Below, piece after piece: positions 34,334 to 42,639 of a DNA stretch of 64,000 bases. The stretch comes from Paenibacillus oryzisoli (GTDB lineage: Bacteria; Bacillota; Bacilli; Paenibacillales; NBRC-103111): the NCBI RefSeq assembly GCF_001653565.1, contig NZ_LYPB01000073.1, forward strand, positions 1 to 64,000, written 5' to 3'. Each line of letters starts with the position of its first letter. The stretch's first letter is position 1. Under the pieces are notes generated by a model. It saw only the letters and a list, made by a program, of their open reading frames with translations. It was not told the DNA's origin and ran no database searches. Both the position numbers and the translations under genes were made by a program.

Positions 34334-35470
34334 TTAGTTCTGCATCACAAAATCACGGTCAATCTTCGTATTCACGTCGTCAAACACACGTAGAATTTGA
34401 TACTTCGTGTTCCGCTGTGCAGGGATTTTGCCTGCTTGACGAATGATGTCCAGCGTCGAGCTAACGTTAACCTTATGCGTTGTACCCGCGGCGGATACAA
34501 CGTTCTCTTCGATCATGGTGCTGCCGAAGTCGTTGCAGCCGTAGCTAAGCGTCTGCTTACCAACCTCAGGTCCCATTGTGACCCATGAGGATTGGAAGTT
34601 CGGCACGTTGTCCAGCATGATGCGGGAGATCGCCAACGTTTTCAAGTACTCCTCAGGCGTAACTTTCTCCGCCTTCATATTCGTGTTGTCCGGTTGGAAC
34701 GTCCACGGAATGAATGCCAGGAAGCCTGGCGTGTTCAGCTTCTGCAGCAAGACATCATCTTGCGCATCGCGGATACGCAGCATATGCAGTGCGCGCTCTT
34801 CCATGGATTCGCCGAAGCCGATAACCATCGTCCCCGTTGTGTGCATACCGAGCTTGTGAGCCGTCTGCATCACGTCCATCCAATCGCGCCACGAGCCTTT
34901 CAGGCGGGAGATCTTGCGACGCGTGCGGTCATCCAGAATTTCTGCTCCGCCGCCTGGCAACGAATCAAGTCCCGCTTCGTGCAATTGACGAACGATTTCC
35001 TGAAGCGATAAACCGCCGGAAACTTCTTTCATTTTCATAATTTCAGCAGGTGAGAAAGAATGCATCGTAATATCGAAGCGCTTCTTAATTTCGCGCAAAA
35101 TATTCGTATAGTAAGTAAAAGGCAGGTCCGGATTCGTACCACCCTGCATCAGAATCTCCGTGCCATCAACATCCAAGGTTTCTTGAATCTTCTGAAAGAT
35201 CGTTTCATCTGGCAATACATAACCTTCCGCCGAACCTGGCTGGCGGTAGAATGCGCAGAATCGGCAATACACATCACAGATGTTCGTGTAGTTAATATTC
35301 CGCCCAATCACGAAAGTCGTGATCGGATCTGGATGCCATTTTTTCATAATCTGATTAGCCGTGTCGCCAATTTTCTCTATTTGATCGGATTCGAACAGCG
35401 TAATACATTCTTCTACATCAATTCGTCCGCCTGATTGTGCTTTAATTAAAATGCGATCGATCGGTTTCAT
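34334..35470 (-). CDS. mqnC: Dehypoxanthine futalosine cyclase (menaquinone synthesis)
   Basis: The 378-aa product is a radical SAM enzyme of the MqnC type, which closes the ring of dehypoxanthine futalosine in the futalosine pathway to menaquinone. The cluster motif CDVYCRFCAFYR (C at about residues 65, 69 and 72) follows FVIGRNINYTNI. Others are ILMQGGTNPDLPFTYYTNILREIKKRF (about 106-132), SFSPAEIMKMKEVSGGLSLQEI, HEAGLDSLPGGGAEILDDRTRRKIS, and TGTMVIGFGESMEERALHMLRIRDAQ. GGAGTG precedes ATG. No other mqn gene is in the window, so the rest of the pathway must be elsewhere. An alternative is MqnE/CofH-like, but the pattern favours MqnC. Confidence 0.9.
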   Translation of the reverse strand: MKPIDRILIKAQSGGRIDVEECITLFESDQIEKIGDTANQIMKKWHPDPITTFVIGRNINYTNICDVYCRFCAFYRQPGSAEGYVLPDETIFQKIQETLDVDGTEILMQGGTNPDLPFTYYTNILREIKKRFDITMHSFSPAEIMKMKEVSGGLSLQEIVRQLHEAGLDSLPGGGAEILDDRTRRKISRLKGSWRDWMDVMQTAHKLGMHTTGTMVIGFGESMEERALHMLRIRDAQDDVLLQKLNTPGFLAFIPWTFQPDNTNMKAEKVTPEEYLKTLAISRIMLDNVPNFQSSWVTMGPEVGKQTLSYGCNDFGSTMIEENVVSAAGTTHKVNVSSTLDIIRQAGKIPAQRNTKYQILRVFDDVNTKIDRDFVMQN

Positions 35471-35531
35471 TGCAACTCACTCCTTTACTTTCTGAAGGCT
35501 CGTATTCGTTAATCGTACCATATTCATACCA

Positions 35532-35556
35532 AAAAAGCAGCACAGGGCTGCTTTTT
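35532..35556. terminator. Terminator of the met operon
   Basis: AAAAAGCAGC-ACAGG-GCTGCTTTTT stem with T-runs in both directions; it lies 62 nt past the metC stop and upstream of mqnC. Confidence 0.85.
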
Positions 35557-35617
35557 CCAGTCGTTATTCCTAGACAAATATGAATAATTTCTGAATACCG
35601 CGAAGCAGGAGCATAAC

Positions 35618-36796
35618 TTAACTGCGCAATGCTTGTTCCAGATCTTCGATAATATCTTCAATATCTTCTAACCCCACCGAGTATCGCACCAGACCATCCG
35701 TAATACCACGCAACAAGCGTACTTCCTTCGGCATGGCCGCATGTGACATCATCGCTGGATAGGACAAAATACTCTCTACAGCACCCAAACTTACAGCGAC
35801 AAGTGGGATCTTAACTTTACTTAACAACTTCTTCGCTTTCTCGCCAGAGCCAACATCGAATGAGACGACAGCTCCATAACCAAGTGATTGCTTCTCATGT
35901 ATTTCTCTGCCTGGGTGATTCGGAAGACCTGGGTAGTACACCACATCAATATCCGGCTGTTCGGTTAACCACTGCGCTAATCGGCGAGCGCCTTTCTCGG
36001 ACATTTCCATACGTGCTTGCAACGTCTTCATACCACGAATGAGCAGCCATGAATCTTGAATGCCGAGCACGTTCCCCATCCCATTTTGAATTTGCTTCAT
36101 GCGACGACCCAGACTATCATTCGCTACGACAGCTAGCCCTGCTAACACATCACTGTGACCGCCAAGGAATTTCGTTGCACTGTGCAGCACGATATCAATA
36201 CCGAGCTCAATCGGACGTTGATGATACGGTGTCATGAACGTATTGTCCAACATCGTAAGCAGGTCATGCTCCTTCGCAAATGCGGCAATCTCGCCAATGT
36301 CTGTAATGCGAAGCGTTGGATTCGAAGGCGTCTCGATGAATACGGCTCTTGTATTGGAACGTAAAGCCGCTCTCACCTCTGCGATGTTCGTCATATCTAC
36401 AAACGTGGATTCCACGCCCATGCGGTTCATGATCGTAGTCAGTAGACGATAAGTACCACCGTACACGTCCTCCGTACAAATCACATGATCGCCTTGCGAC
36501 AACAACATCAACGCAGAGGAGATGGCTGCCATCCCAGAAGCGAACGCAAACCCACGCGTTCCGCCTTCTAATAGGGCAATATAATCTTCCAACGCCTGAC
36601 GTGTCGGGTTCCCAGAGCGTGTGTAGTCATATGCTTGGTTTGCTTCCAAATCCGCCTGATGAAAAGTTGAAGCCTGATACAACGGCACGCTGGATGCCCC
36701 TGTTGCTTCATCAATTTCAGCGCCAAAGTGGATCAATTTTGTGGCAAATTTGCCTTGTGCTTTGCGTTTTTCTTTGTCTGAAGGAGAATGGCTCAT
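35618..36796 (-). CDS. metC: Cystathionine beta-lyase (Cys/Met-metabolism PLP enzyme)
   Basis: The 392-aa product is a fold-I PLP enzyme. ATKLIHFGAEIDEATGASSVPLYQASTFHQ opens it (about residues 18-47), then YDYTRSGNPTRQALEDYIALLEGG, the PLP-binding SALMLLSQGDHVICTEDVYGGTYRLL, DNTFMTPYHQRPIELGIDIVLHSATKFLGGHSDVLAG (catalytic K near 210), and SLGAVESILSYPAMMSHA near the end. The opening resembles B. subtilis MetC, and the order metA-metI-metC supports a beta-lyase turning cystathionine into homocysteine. It overlaps the metI stop by 4 bp (ATGA), showing translational coupling. Strict separation from gamma-synthase or lyase activity by sequence is not certain. Confidence 0.88.
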   Translation of the reverse strand: MSHSPSDKEKRKAQGKFATKLIHFGAEIDEATGASSVPLYQASTFHQADLEANQAYDYTRSGNPTRQALEDYIALLEGGTRGFAFASGMAAISSALMLLSQGDHVICTEDVYGGTYRLLTTIMNRMGVESTFVDMTNIAEVRAALRSNTRAVFIETPSNPTLRITDIGEIAAFAKEHDLLTMLDNTFMTPYHQRPIELGIDIVLHSATKFLGGHSDVLAGLAVVANDSLGRRMKQIQNGMGNVLGIQDSWLLIRGMKTLQARMEMSEKGARRLAQWLTEQPDIDVVYYPGLPNHPGREIHEKQSLGYGAVVSFDVGSGEKAKKLLSKVKIPLVAVSLGAVESILSYPAMMSHAAMPKEVRLLRGITDGLVRYSVGLEDIEDIIEDLEQALRS

Positions 36797-37965
36797 GATT
36801 GTGAAGCTCCTTCCAACTCAGCTTGCGCGGCATTCAGGGCATTCGACAAATCCGCGATCAAGTCATCAATATGCTCAATGCCAACAGAGAATCGAAGCAA
36901 ACGATCATCGACACCAATTTGCTCTCTAATTTCAAGTGGAATGTCCGCATGTGTTTGCACAGCTGGGTATGTCATCAAAGATTCAACCCCGCCTAAGCTT
37001 TCTGCGAAGGCAATTAGCTTAATATGGCGAAGAATCGGTTCGACTAAGCGAGCATCCTTCACCTTGAAGGAGAATATCCCTGTGTTGCCGCTGGATTGTT
37101 TATTTTGAATGGCATAGCCAGGATGTGATTCAAGCGCTGGATAGTACACGTCTGAAATCAACGCATGCTCGAGTAAGAAATGGGCAATGGCTGTAGCATT
37201 CTGTTCATGACGCTCCATACGCAGAGCAAGAGTTTTCATGCCTCTCATAAGAAGCCAGCTGTCTTGTGGTCCAAGCACAGCACCAATGGAGTTATGGAGA
37301 ATTGCCATTTGCTCCGTCAACTCTTTCCCTTTTGTAACAATCAGACCCGCTAGTACGTCATTATGTCCACCCAAATATTTCGTTGCACTATGGATAACAA
37401 TATCAGCTCCAAGCTCGATTGGGCGTTGCAGATACGGTGTAAGCAGCGTGTTATCAACGATGGAGACGATGCCCTTTTTACGGGCCCATGTACATACCAG
37501 TTCAAGATCCGTGATCATCATCAAGGGGTTCGTTGGCGTTTCAATAACAAGACCCTTCGTATTGGATTGATATGCACCTTCTAGTGCATCCAAATCATTC
37601 GTATCTACATAAGTAGCCGTCACACCGAAACGGGACATGATTCTTTCCAATAGACGATACGTACCGCCATATAAATCTAAGGAAACAATCAAATGATCTC
37701 CTTGACTGAAATAGGCGAAAATCGTTTGCAATGCCGCCATGCCTGAGGAACATGCAAAGCCCCCATCTCCGGACTCTAACTGAGCAATAGCCTCTTCTAG
37801 TACTTTACGCGTTGGGCTTTTGGTACGCGCATAATCAAATCCCGTGCTCTGCCCTAACTTAGGATGGCGAAACGCAGTTGATTGATAAACTGGAAAGCTA
37901 ACAGCACCTGTAACAGGTTCTTCAATAGAGCCAATTTGAGCAAGACGACTTTCAATTTTCAACAA
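36793..37965 (-). CDS. metI: Cystathionine gamma-synthase/O-acetylhomoserine thiolyase
   Basis: The 390-aa product is closest in pattern to B. subtilis MetI: ESRLAQIGSIEEPVTGAVSFPVYQSTAFRH (about residues 5-34), GFDYARTKSPTRKVLEEAIAQLESG, DLYGGTYRLLERIMSRFG, IVDNTLLTPYLQRPIELGADIVIHSATKYLGGHNDVLAG (K near 197), and FAESLGGVESLMTYPAVQTHADIP. It joins O-acetylhomoserine with cysteine (or sulfide). It starts with TTG seven nt after GGAGG and lies 55 bp behind metA. It is about 45% similar by eye to its downstream paralogue metC, as expected for this family. Confidence 0.88.
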   Translation of the reverse strand: MLKIESRLAQIGSIEEPVTGAVSFPVYQSTAFRHPKLGQSTGFDYARTKSPTRKVLEEAIAQLESGDGGFACSSGMAALQTIFAYFSQGDHLIVSLDLYGGTYRLLERIMSRFGVTATYVDTNDLDALEGAYQSNTKGLVIETPTNPLMMITDLELVCTWARKKGIVSIVDNTLLTPYLQRPIELGADIVIHSATKYLGGHNDVLAGLIVTKGKELTEQMAILHNSIGAVLGPQDSWLLMRGMKTLALRMERHEQNATAIAHFLLEHALISDVYYPALESHPGYAIQNKQSSGNTGIFSFKVKDARLVEPILRHIKLIAFAESLGGVESLMTYPAVQTHADIPLEIREQIGVDDRLLRFSVGIEHIDDLIADLSNALNAAQAELEGASQS

Positions 37966-38020
37966 GGGAATTCCTCCTCAGGATGTGTGGGTTCGATTTA
38001 GATGTAGTGATTTAGACGTA

Positions 38021-38965
38021 TTATAGTTGCGAACTTGCCCAGCTTTCATTAATGTTAACCGTTAATTCGAAAGGAGTTTCTTGATATACATAATAGTTCA
38101 GCCAGTTCGAAAACAGCAAATTCGCATGTGCTCTCCACGTATTGTAAGGCAGTCTACTCGGATCGTTATTCGGGTAATAGTTGTTCGGAATAGCAATCGG
38201 CAGCCCTTTGGCCACATCGCGGTCATACTCCCATTTCAAGGAACAAGCATCGTATTCCGAGTGTCCTGTTACGAAAATATGTTTGCCATCGCGCGTAGCG
38301 ACGATATATACACCAGAATCTTCAGATTCTGATAAGATCTCTAATTCTGGACATCGCTCGATATCTTCACGAGTAATATCGGTGTGCCGTGATTGCGGAA
38401 CATTAAATACTTCATCAAAGCCACGCAACAACTTCGTGTTCGGAACACTCACCGTATGCGGGAATACACCAAACATCTTCTTCTCCAGAGCATATTTGCG
38501 TACTCCGAAATGGTGATATAAGCCTGCTTGTGCAGCCCAGCAAATATGCAGGGTGGACGTGACATTCTCCTTACTCCATTCAAGAATCTGCGTTAGCTCT
38601 TCCCAGTAATTCACATCTTCGAAATCCATTTGTTCAACAGGAGCACCAGTAATAATCATACCATCTAACTTATCGTCTTTGATATCATCGAACGTTTTGT
38701 AAAACATATCTAAATGTTCATGAGACGTATTTTTGGAAGTATGCGTTTTGGGATGCAACAACACGAACTCTACTTGCAGCGGCGTGTTCCCGATCAAGCG
38801 CAACAGCTGCGTCTCCGTCGTTTCTTTAGTAGGCATTAAGTTGAGCAAGGCAATGCGAAGTGGACGTATATCCTGGTGATACGCGACAGATTCGTCCATG
38901 GTGAAAATGTTCTCTTGGTTTAAAATTTCTTTGGCAGGCAGGTTGTCAGGAATCTTGATCGGCAT
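38021..38965 (-). CDS. metA: Homoserine O-acetyltransferase (MetA/MetAS)
   Basis: The product of about 314 aa activates homoserine for methionine synthesis. The catalytic cysteine is in LHICWAAQAGLYHHFG (about residue 142). Conserved elements are MPIKIPDNLPAKEILNQENIF at the start, RPLRIALLNLMPTKETTETQLLRLIGNTPLQVEFVL, GAPVEQMDFEDVNYWEEL and FVTGHSEYDACSLKWEYDRDVAKG. In Bacillales this family uses acetyl-CoA. A reading frame 53 codons longer exists but would extend into the SAM riboswitch, so the start is ATG 38965 with GAGGAG before it. First gene of the operon metA-metI-metC. Confidence 0.95.
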   Translation of the reverse strand: MPIKIPDNLPAKEILNQENIFTMDESVAYHQDIRPLRIALLNLMPTKETTETQLLRLIGNTPLQVEFVLLHPKTHTSKNTSHEHLDMFYKTFDDIKDDKLDGMIITGAPVEQMDFEDVNYWEELTQILEWSKENVTSTLHICWAAQAGLYHHFGVRKYALEKKMFGVFPHTVSVPNTKLLRGFDEVFNVPQSRHTDITREDIERCPELEILSESEDSGVYIVATRDGKHIFVTGHSEYDACSLKWEYDRDVAKGLPIAIPNNYYPNNDPSRLPYNTWRAHANLLFSNWLNYYVYQETPFELTVNINESWASSQL

Positions 38966-39019
38966 CCTGTTCACTCCTCTTCTGTAGTTTGAGTTAGTTA
39001 AAACATGTATAAACGCAAA

Positions 39020-39200
39020 AATGACCTTCTCTGGAATCAGAGAAAGGCCATGAAAAATCAAAGTCAATGTCCTTCTCTTATCTCCCAGATTCGCTATAAA
39101 CAGCGTTTCCGCAAGAATTAGCACCGTGCTCCCCTTTTTGCAAAGGTTTGTCGGTTGCCGGGTGTCATCGGGCTAGTCCCTCCACCTACTCTTGATAAGA
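39020..39200 (-). ncRNA. SAM-I riboswitch (S-box) controlling metA-metI-metC
   Basis: On the minus strand the P1 stem CTTATCAAGAG ... GATAAG encloses AGGTGGAGGGACTAGCCCGA, then ACCCGGCAACC, AAGGGGAGCACGGTGCTAATTC, all core S-box elements (about 39076-39200). A terminator hairpin (39023-39049) with ATTTTTGCG follows. SAM binding should end transcription early. Confidence 0.95.
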
Positions 39201-39225
39201 AAATAAAACGTATGCGATTACGATT

Positions 39226-39253
39226 ATCATACTATAAAATTAACGAAAGTCAA
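39226..39253 (-). promoter_or_regulatory. Promoter of the met operon
   Basis: TTGACT (39248-39253) and TATGAT (39226-39231) with a 16-bp spacer, immediately before the SAM riboswitch. Confidence 0.65.
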
Positions 39254-39442
39254 GATGGTTAATCCTGAACATTTCTGTGATTATAAGAAATTACTATGTG
39301 TAGCCAAGCGATCCCAAAAATGATACAATTTGTATTATGGCAAGCTGTTTAACTTTAGGTACTTGAGGTTATTACTAAGGATTAACTTTACACAGCAGAT
39401 GTTTCTAAACGAATAAGAATTTTTGATGAAATGAGGGCAACA

Positions 39443-39670
39443 ATGTCAACTCAAACATCGGATAACTTCTCTGCATTCGCTTCCTTACATCGTTACTTTG
39501 CCTTAATTGAGAACGATAAACCGACTCAAGAGCAAGCCCAAATTGCCGTCTCACAACTTCACCTCGTATATGGAGCCGAAAGCGAAGAAGATTTGATGAG
39601 GCGCGGCGGACCCGAAATTATTCAAATGTATACCGATGTGAAAAATAAGATTTTAAATGCCGCCAAGTAA
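39443..39670 (+). CDS. Hypothetical protein, 75 aa
   Basis: I do not recognise it. MSTQTSDNFSAFASLHRYF opens it; the rest (about residues 20-75) is predicted helical and soluble, with an amphipathic AQIAVSQLHLVYGAESEEDLM and MYTDVKNKILNAAK. The ATG at 39443 follows GAGGG; an ATG four codons earlier overlaps that site. A terminator overlaps its stop codon. It is a single-gene unit between the met riboswitch promoter and corA, transcribed away from met. Confidence 0.65.
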   Translation: MSTQTSDNFSAFASLHRYFALIENDKPTQEQAQIAVSQLHLVYGAESEEDLMRRGGPEIIQMYTDVKNKILNAAK

Positions 39671-39690
39671 GTTTGGCGGTTTATTTTTTT
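39660..39690 (+). terminator. Terminator of the 75-aa gene
   Basis: CCGCCAA-GTAAGT-TTGGCGG followed by TTTATTTTTTTT; it overlaps the stop codon. Confidence 0.9.
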
Positions 39691-39761
39691 TAGCACAGAG
39701 TTTACCTATTCTCCATAAACTAACTTAACGACGTTTCCCCTTATTCCATCAACTTTATGGC

Positions 39762-39790
39762 TTGAAACAGGGTATATGAACGGGTATACT
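39762..39790 (+). promoter_or_regulatory. corA promoter
   Basis: TTGAAA (39762-39767) and TATACT (39785-39790) with a 17-bp spacer, giving a leader of about 175 nt before corA. Confidence 0.75.
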
Positions 39791-39830
39791 AGACAAGTAT
39801 TCGACACGGACAATAAAGGAGGGCATTCGC

Positions 39831-39917
39831 TTGGACGGAGAACCGAGGAGTAGAACCTGCAATACGAGCAATCAATTTCAAAATGTAGGAATGAAGTCGG
39901 TTAATCCATCATCCTGA
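39831..39917 (+). CDS. Possible leader peptide upstream of corA, 28 aa
   Basis: TTG-started reading frame MDGEPRSRTCNTSNQFQN then VGMKSVNPSS, with AAAGGAGGG 7 nt before the start. Its last codons form one arm of an imperfect 16-bp hairpin with 39919-39955, just before the corA ribosome site. It has three serines/asparagines-rich stretches and no known family. Its position suggests translation-dependent control of corA, as known for some magnesium transporter leaders; this is inference. Confidence 0.45.
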   Translation: MDGEPRSRTCNTSNQFQNVGMKSVNPSS

Positions 39918-39971
39918 GCTGTGCTCTTCTAGATGAACTAACCGGCTGATTCCATTCGAAGGGGTGGGCAG

Positions 39972-40910
39972 ATGAAAACACGGTTGGTTCAAAATGGTAT
40001 TTTTACGTTAGTTGAAGATGTAACCACTGCGCTTACACCGCCAAGTCAAGGCTTCTATTGGATTGATGCGGGGATCGAGGATTTGGAATTACTTCAACCT
40101 CTTTTCCATTTGCACGATTTGGCCGTAGAAGATTGTCTTAGTGAGGAAGAACAGCGTCCGAAGATTGAATTTTATGATTCTCATTATTTTATTGTTATTA
40201 ATAGCATTCGATTCGATGATGAAGAAATTTTCTTACGTGCACTTAATCTATTTCTTAGCAAACATGTGATCATTACGGTAACTCGCCAAAAAATTAATGA
40301 GCTGCGTGCACTTAAGCCCTTTCTCTGGGAGGAAGAAGTCAACAGTGCCGATCGTTTCTTATATCATTTGGTCGATCTCGTCGTCGATAACTATGTGGCG
40401 GTCGGTGACCGAATTGAAGCCAAAATTGAGAAGCTGGAAGAAGATATTCTGATGGCGACGAAGAAGTCGCATTTGAATGAGATTATCGGTCTCCGTTCTG
40501 AAATTTTATGGCTGAAAAAAGTGCTCGTGCCTCAACGTGACGTCATTGGGACGCTTGGCAAAAAAGAACTTAGACTGATCGATCATCAGCTCCAAAAGTA
40601 CTTCGGCGACATTTATGAAAATGCCGTCAAAATTGTCGATACATTTGATACGCTCCGCGATCTGATGGGGAACTTACGAGAAGCTTACCAATCCAGCCTC
40701 GCGAACCGAGCCAATGATATCATGCGCGTGTTTACCGCGTTGACAACGATCTTCATGCCCTTAACCTTCATTACCGGTGTGTTCGGGATGAATTTCGATA
40801 ATATACTTGGCTTGCACCTGACTGAACATGGCGATGAATTTGTGTTAGCCTTTATGGGTGTACTGGGCATTGCCATGTATGTGCTTTTCCGTAAGAAAGA
40901 ATGGCTATAA
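39972..40910 (+). CDS. corA: CorA-family magnesium/metal transporter
   Basis: The 312-aa product has the large soluble N-terminal domain of CorA (1-245, with HDLAVEDCLSEEQRPK-like motif at about 45-62 and a long helix rich in Lys/Glu). Two C-terminal TM helices follow, with the pore signature VFGMNFDN (GMN at about 272-274) and a basic tail RKKEWL. It forms a pentameric Mg2+ channel in the membrane. GGGGTGGG precedes ATG. A long leader with a possible peptide precedes it. Other divalent metals (Co, Ni) are possible substrates for the family. Confidence 0.93.
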   Translation: MKTRLVQNGIFTLVEDVTTALTPPSQGFYWIDAGIEDLELLQPLFHLHDLAVEDCLSEEEQRPKIEFYDSHYFIVINSIRFDDEEIFLRALNLFLSKHVIITVTRQKINELRALKPFLWEEEVNSADRFLYHLVDLVVDNYVAVGDRIEAKIEKLEEDILMATKKSHLNEIIGLRSEILWLKKVLVPQRDVIGTLGKKELRLIDHQLQKYFGDIYENAVKIVDTFDTLRDLMGNLREAYQSSLANRANDIMRVFTALTTIFMPLTFITGVFGMNFDNILGLHLTEHGDEFVLAFMGVLGIAMYVLFRKKEWL

Positions 40911-40935
40911 GCCAATTATATGAGTTATTACTACC

Positions 40936-40971
40936 AAGGTGACTTCAAGCACGACGCTGAGAGGTCACCTT
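40936..40971. terminator. Terminator between corA and tyrS
   Basis: AAGGTGAC and GTCACCTT arms with a T-run after them on the plus strand, 25 nt past corA; also 23 nt past the tyrS stop on the other strand. Confidence 0.7.
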
Positions 40972-40993
40972 TTGTGTATGTTGTGTATCTAAC

Positions 40994-42253
40994 TCACACA
41001 AGCTTAATTTTGACAAATTTCCGTTTCCCAACTTGCAGAATATCGCCATCCACTGGCTTGATTTGGGCATGAATATCCGTAACCTTCATTTCGTTAAGTT
41101 TCACAGCCCCTTGCTCCACACTCCGTCTGGCTTCCCCATTCGATGCTTGCAAGGATAAGCTGACTAACAACCTGATAATGGATAAACTTCCATCTTCCAG
41201 ATGGCCACCTTCTAGACTTACTTCCTCAATTTCATCGGGTAAAGCACGCTTTTGAAAAACGGTAATAAAGTGCTGCTCTGCCTCCTCAGCCGCTATAGCG
41301 CCGTGGTACATCTTCACATACCCTTTCGCAAGCTTTATCTTGGCGTCTCTAGGATGAATCGTGCCCGCTTCAAGTCCATGCCGCAGCTCTTCGATTTCCG
41401 TATTCGGCAAGGCCGTCGTTAACTCATAATATTTGAGCATGAGCGTATCCGGGATGGACATGGTTTTACCGAATATATCATTGGGATGCTCATCGATTCC
41501 GATGTAGTTGCGCAGACTTTTGCTCATCTTCTGCACGCCATCCAATCCCTCAAGCAACGGCATCAGGATCGCCACCTGACTCTCTTTCATCTCATAAGCC
41601 CCTTGAAGGGTGCGCCCCATTAAGATATTGAAAGTCTGATCGGTTCCACCTAGCTCAATATCGCTCTCTAAAGAAACCGAGTCATAGCCCTGCATAAGCG
41701 GGTAGAAGAACTCATGCACATGTATCGCCTGATTCGTCGCATATCGTTTGGCAAAGTCGTCTCTTTCCAGCATCCGAGCAACCGTCACTTTACCAGCAAG
41801 TCTTAGCACATCATCAAAGCGAAGTTCACCTAACCAAGTCGAGTTATAGTAAAAGGACGTTTTGTTTAGATCCAGTACCTTGCCTAGCTGTGTCTGGTAC
41901 GTTTGTGCGTTATGCTTCACATCCTCCTCCGAAAGCTGTTTGCGCGTCTCGGATTTCCCCGTCGGATCACCAATGCGCCCCGTGAAATCGCCGATAATCA
42001 GCTGCACTTCATGTCCCAAATCCTGGAATTGGCGAAGCTTATGCAAGACCACCGTATGTCCGATGTGGATATCGGGTGCAGAAGGATCTAGTCCTAGCTT
42101 TACTTTCAGCGGTTTACCTGTCACAACCGCCTTCATTATCTTCATTTTCAGCGCTTCTTCTGGCACGATTTCCGCTGCTCCGCGTTTAAGGATACTTAAT
42201 TGATGCTCCACTTGTTGCTGCTGCTCCACAGTAAGCTTATCCCATGACAACAT
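40994..42253 (-). CDS. tyrS: Tyrosyl-tRNA synthetase
   Basis: The 419-aa product has the class I signatures KLGLDPSAPDIHIGHTVVLHKL (HIGH at about residues 62-65) and LEGLDGVQKMSKSLRNYIG (KMSKS at about 229-233). The tRNA-binding S4 domain sits at the C-terminus (about 350-419, SNGEARRSVEQGAVKLNEMKV). The sequence before HIGH follows the TyrZ/TyrRS group 2 pattern rather than that of the main Bacillus TyrS. GGAGGG precedes ATG. It is preceded by a T-box leader. Confidence 0.95.
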   Translation of the reverse strand: MLSWDKLTVEQQQQVEHQLSILKRGAAEIVPEEALKMKIMKAVVTGKPLKVKLGLDPSAPDIHIGHTVVLHKLRQFQDLGHEVQLIIGDFTGRIGDPTGKSETRKQLSEEDVKHNAQTYQTQLGKVLDLNKTSFYYNSTWLGELRFDDVLRLAGKVTVARMLERDDFAKRYATNQAIHVHEFFYPLMQGYDSVSLESDIELGGTDQTFNILMGRTLQGAYEMKESQVAILMPLLEGLDGVQKMSKSLRNYIGIDEHPNDIFGKTMSIPDTLMLKYYELTTALPNTEIEELRHGLEAGTIHPRDAKIKLAKGYVKMYHGAIAAEEAEQHFITVFQKRALPDEIEEVSLEGGHLEDGSLSIIRLLVSLSLQASNGEARRSVEQGAVKLNEMKVTDIHAQIKPVDGDILQVGKRKFVKIKLV

Positions 42254-42287
42254 ACAATCCCTCCACTCAATTAGTTAAAAAAGAAAG

Positions 42288-42590
42288 CAAAAAAGACAAC
42301 CTTAACGTCCACAAAGGGACGAGAAAGTTGTCTCGCGGTACCACCCTAATTAAAGAGATTGGTTGCATGCCTACTGGCAAGCCACTTCTCTTTCACTTAG
42401 TAAATTAACGGCAAATCAGTTGCCGGGTGCAAGCTACTAATGCTCGATAGAGCACGTTCCCCCCACCAACTCAGAACTGTAATTCGAACAATATGCTTGC
42501 ATCGGTTTGCACCTTCCACCGACTCTCTGTTCCAGCGGCATATGTCCTACTTCGGGCTTCGCCCATGTTCGTCATCGCTTTGACGGATAT
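42288..42590 (-). ncRNA. T-box leader of tyrS
   Basis: On the minus strand AGGGTGGTACCGCGAG (42332-42347) is the canonical T-box. A terminator hairpin with GAGACAACTTTC ... GAAGGTTGTC-type arms (42294-42333) and TTTTTT follows. Upstream AGAGAGTCGGTGGAAGGTGCAAACC fragments belong to stem I/linker. Uncharged tRNA(Tyr) is the expected effector. Confidence 0.95.
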
Positions 42591-42604
42591 TAGATTATTG
42601 ACCA

Positions 42605-42633
42605 TTTAATCATATCCCTTAGGCCTTTGTCAA
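42605..42633 (-). promoter_or_regulatory. Candidate tyrS promoter
   Basis: Good -35 TTGACA (42628-42633), but a weak -10 (ATTAAA, 42605-42610) 17 bp away; it lies just after the HRDC gene stop. Confidence 0.4.
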
Positions 42634-42639
42634 TGCACA

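Noticed and set aside
38966..39124. Longer start for metA (53 extra codons)
   Set aside because: The extension runs into the SAM riboswitch aptamer and terminator, and lies upstream of the clear GAGGAG site before ATG 38965.
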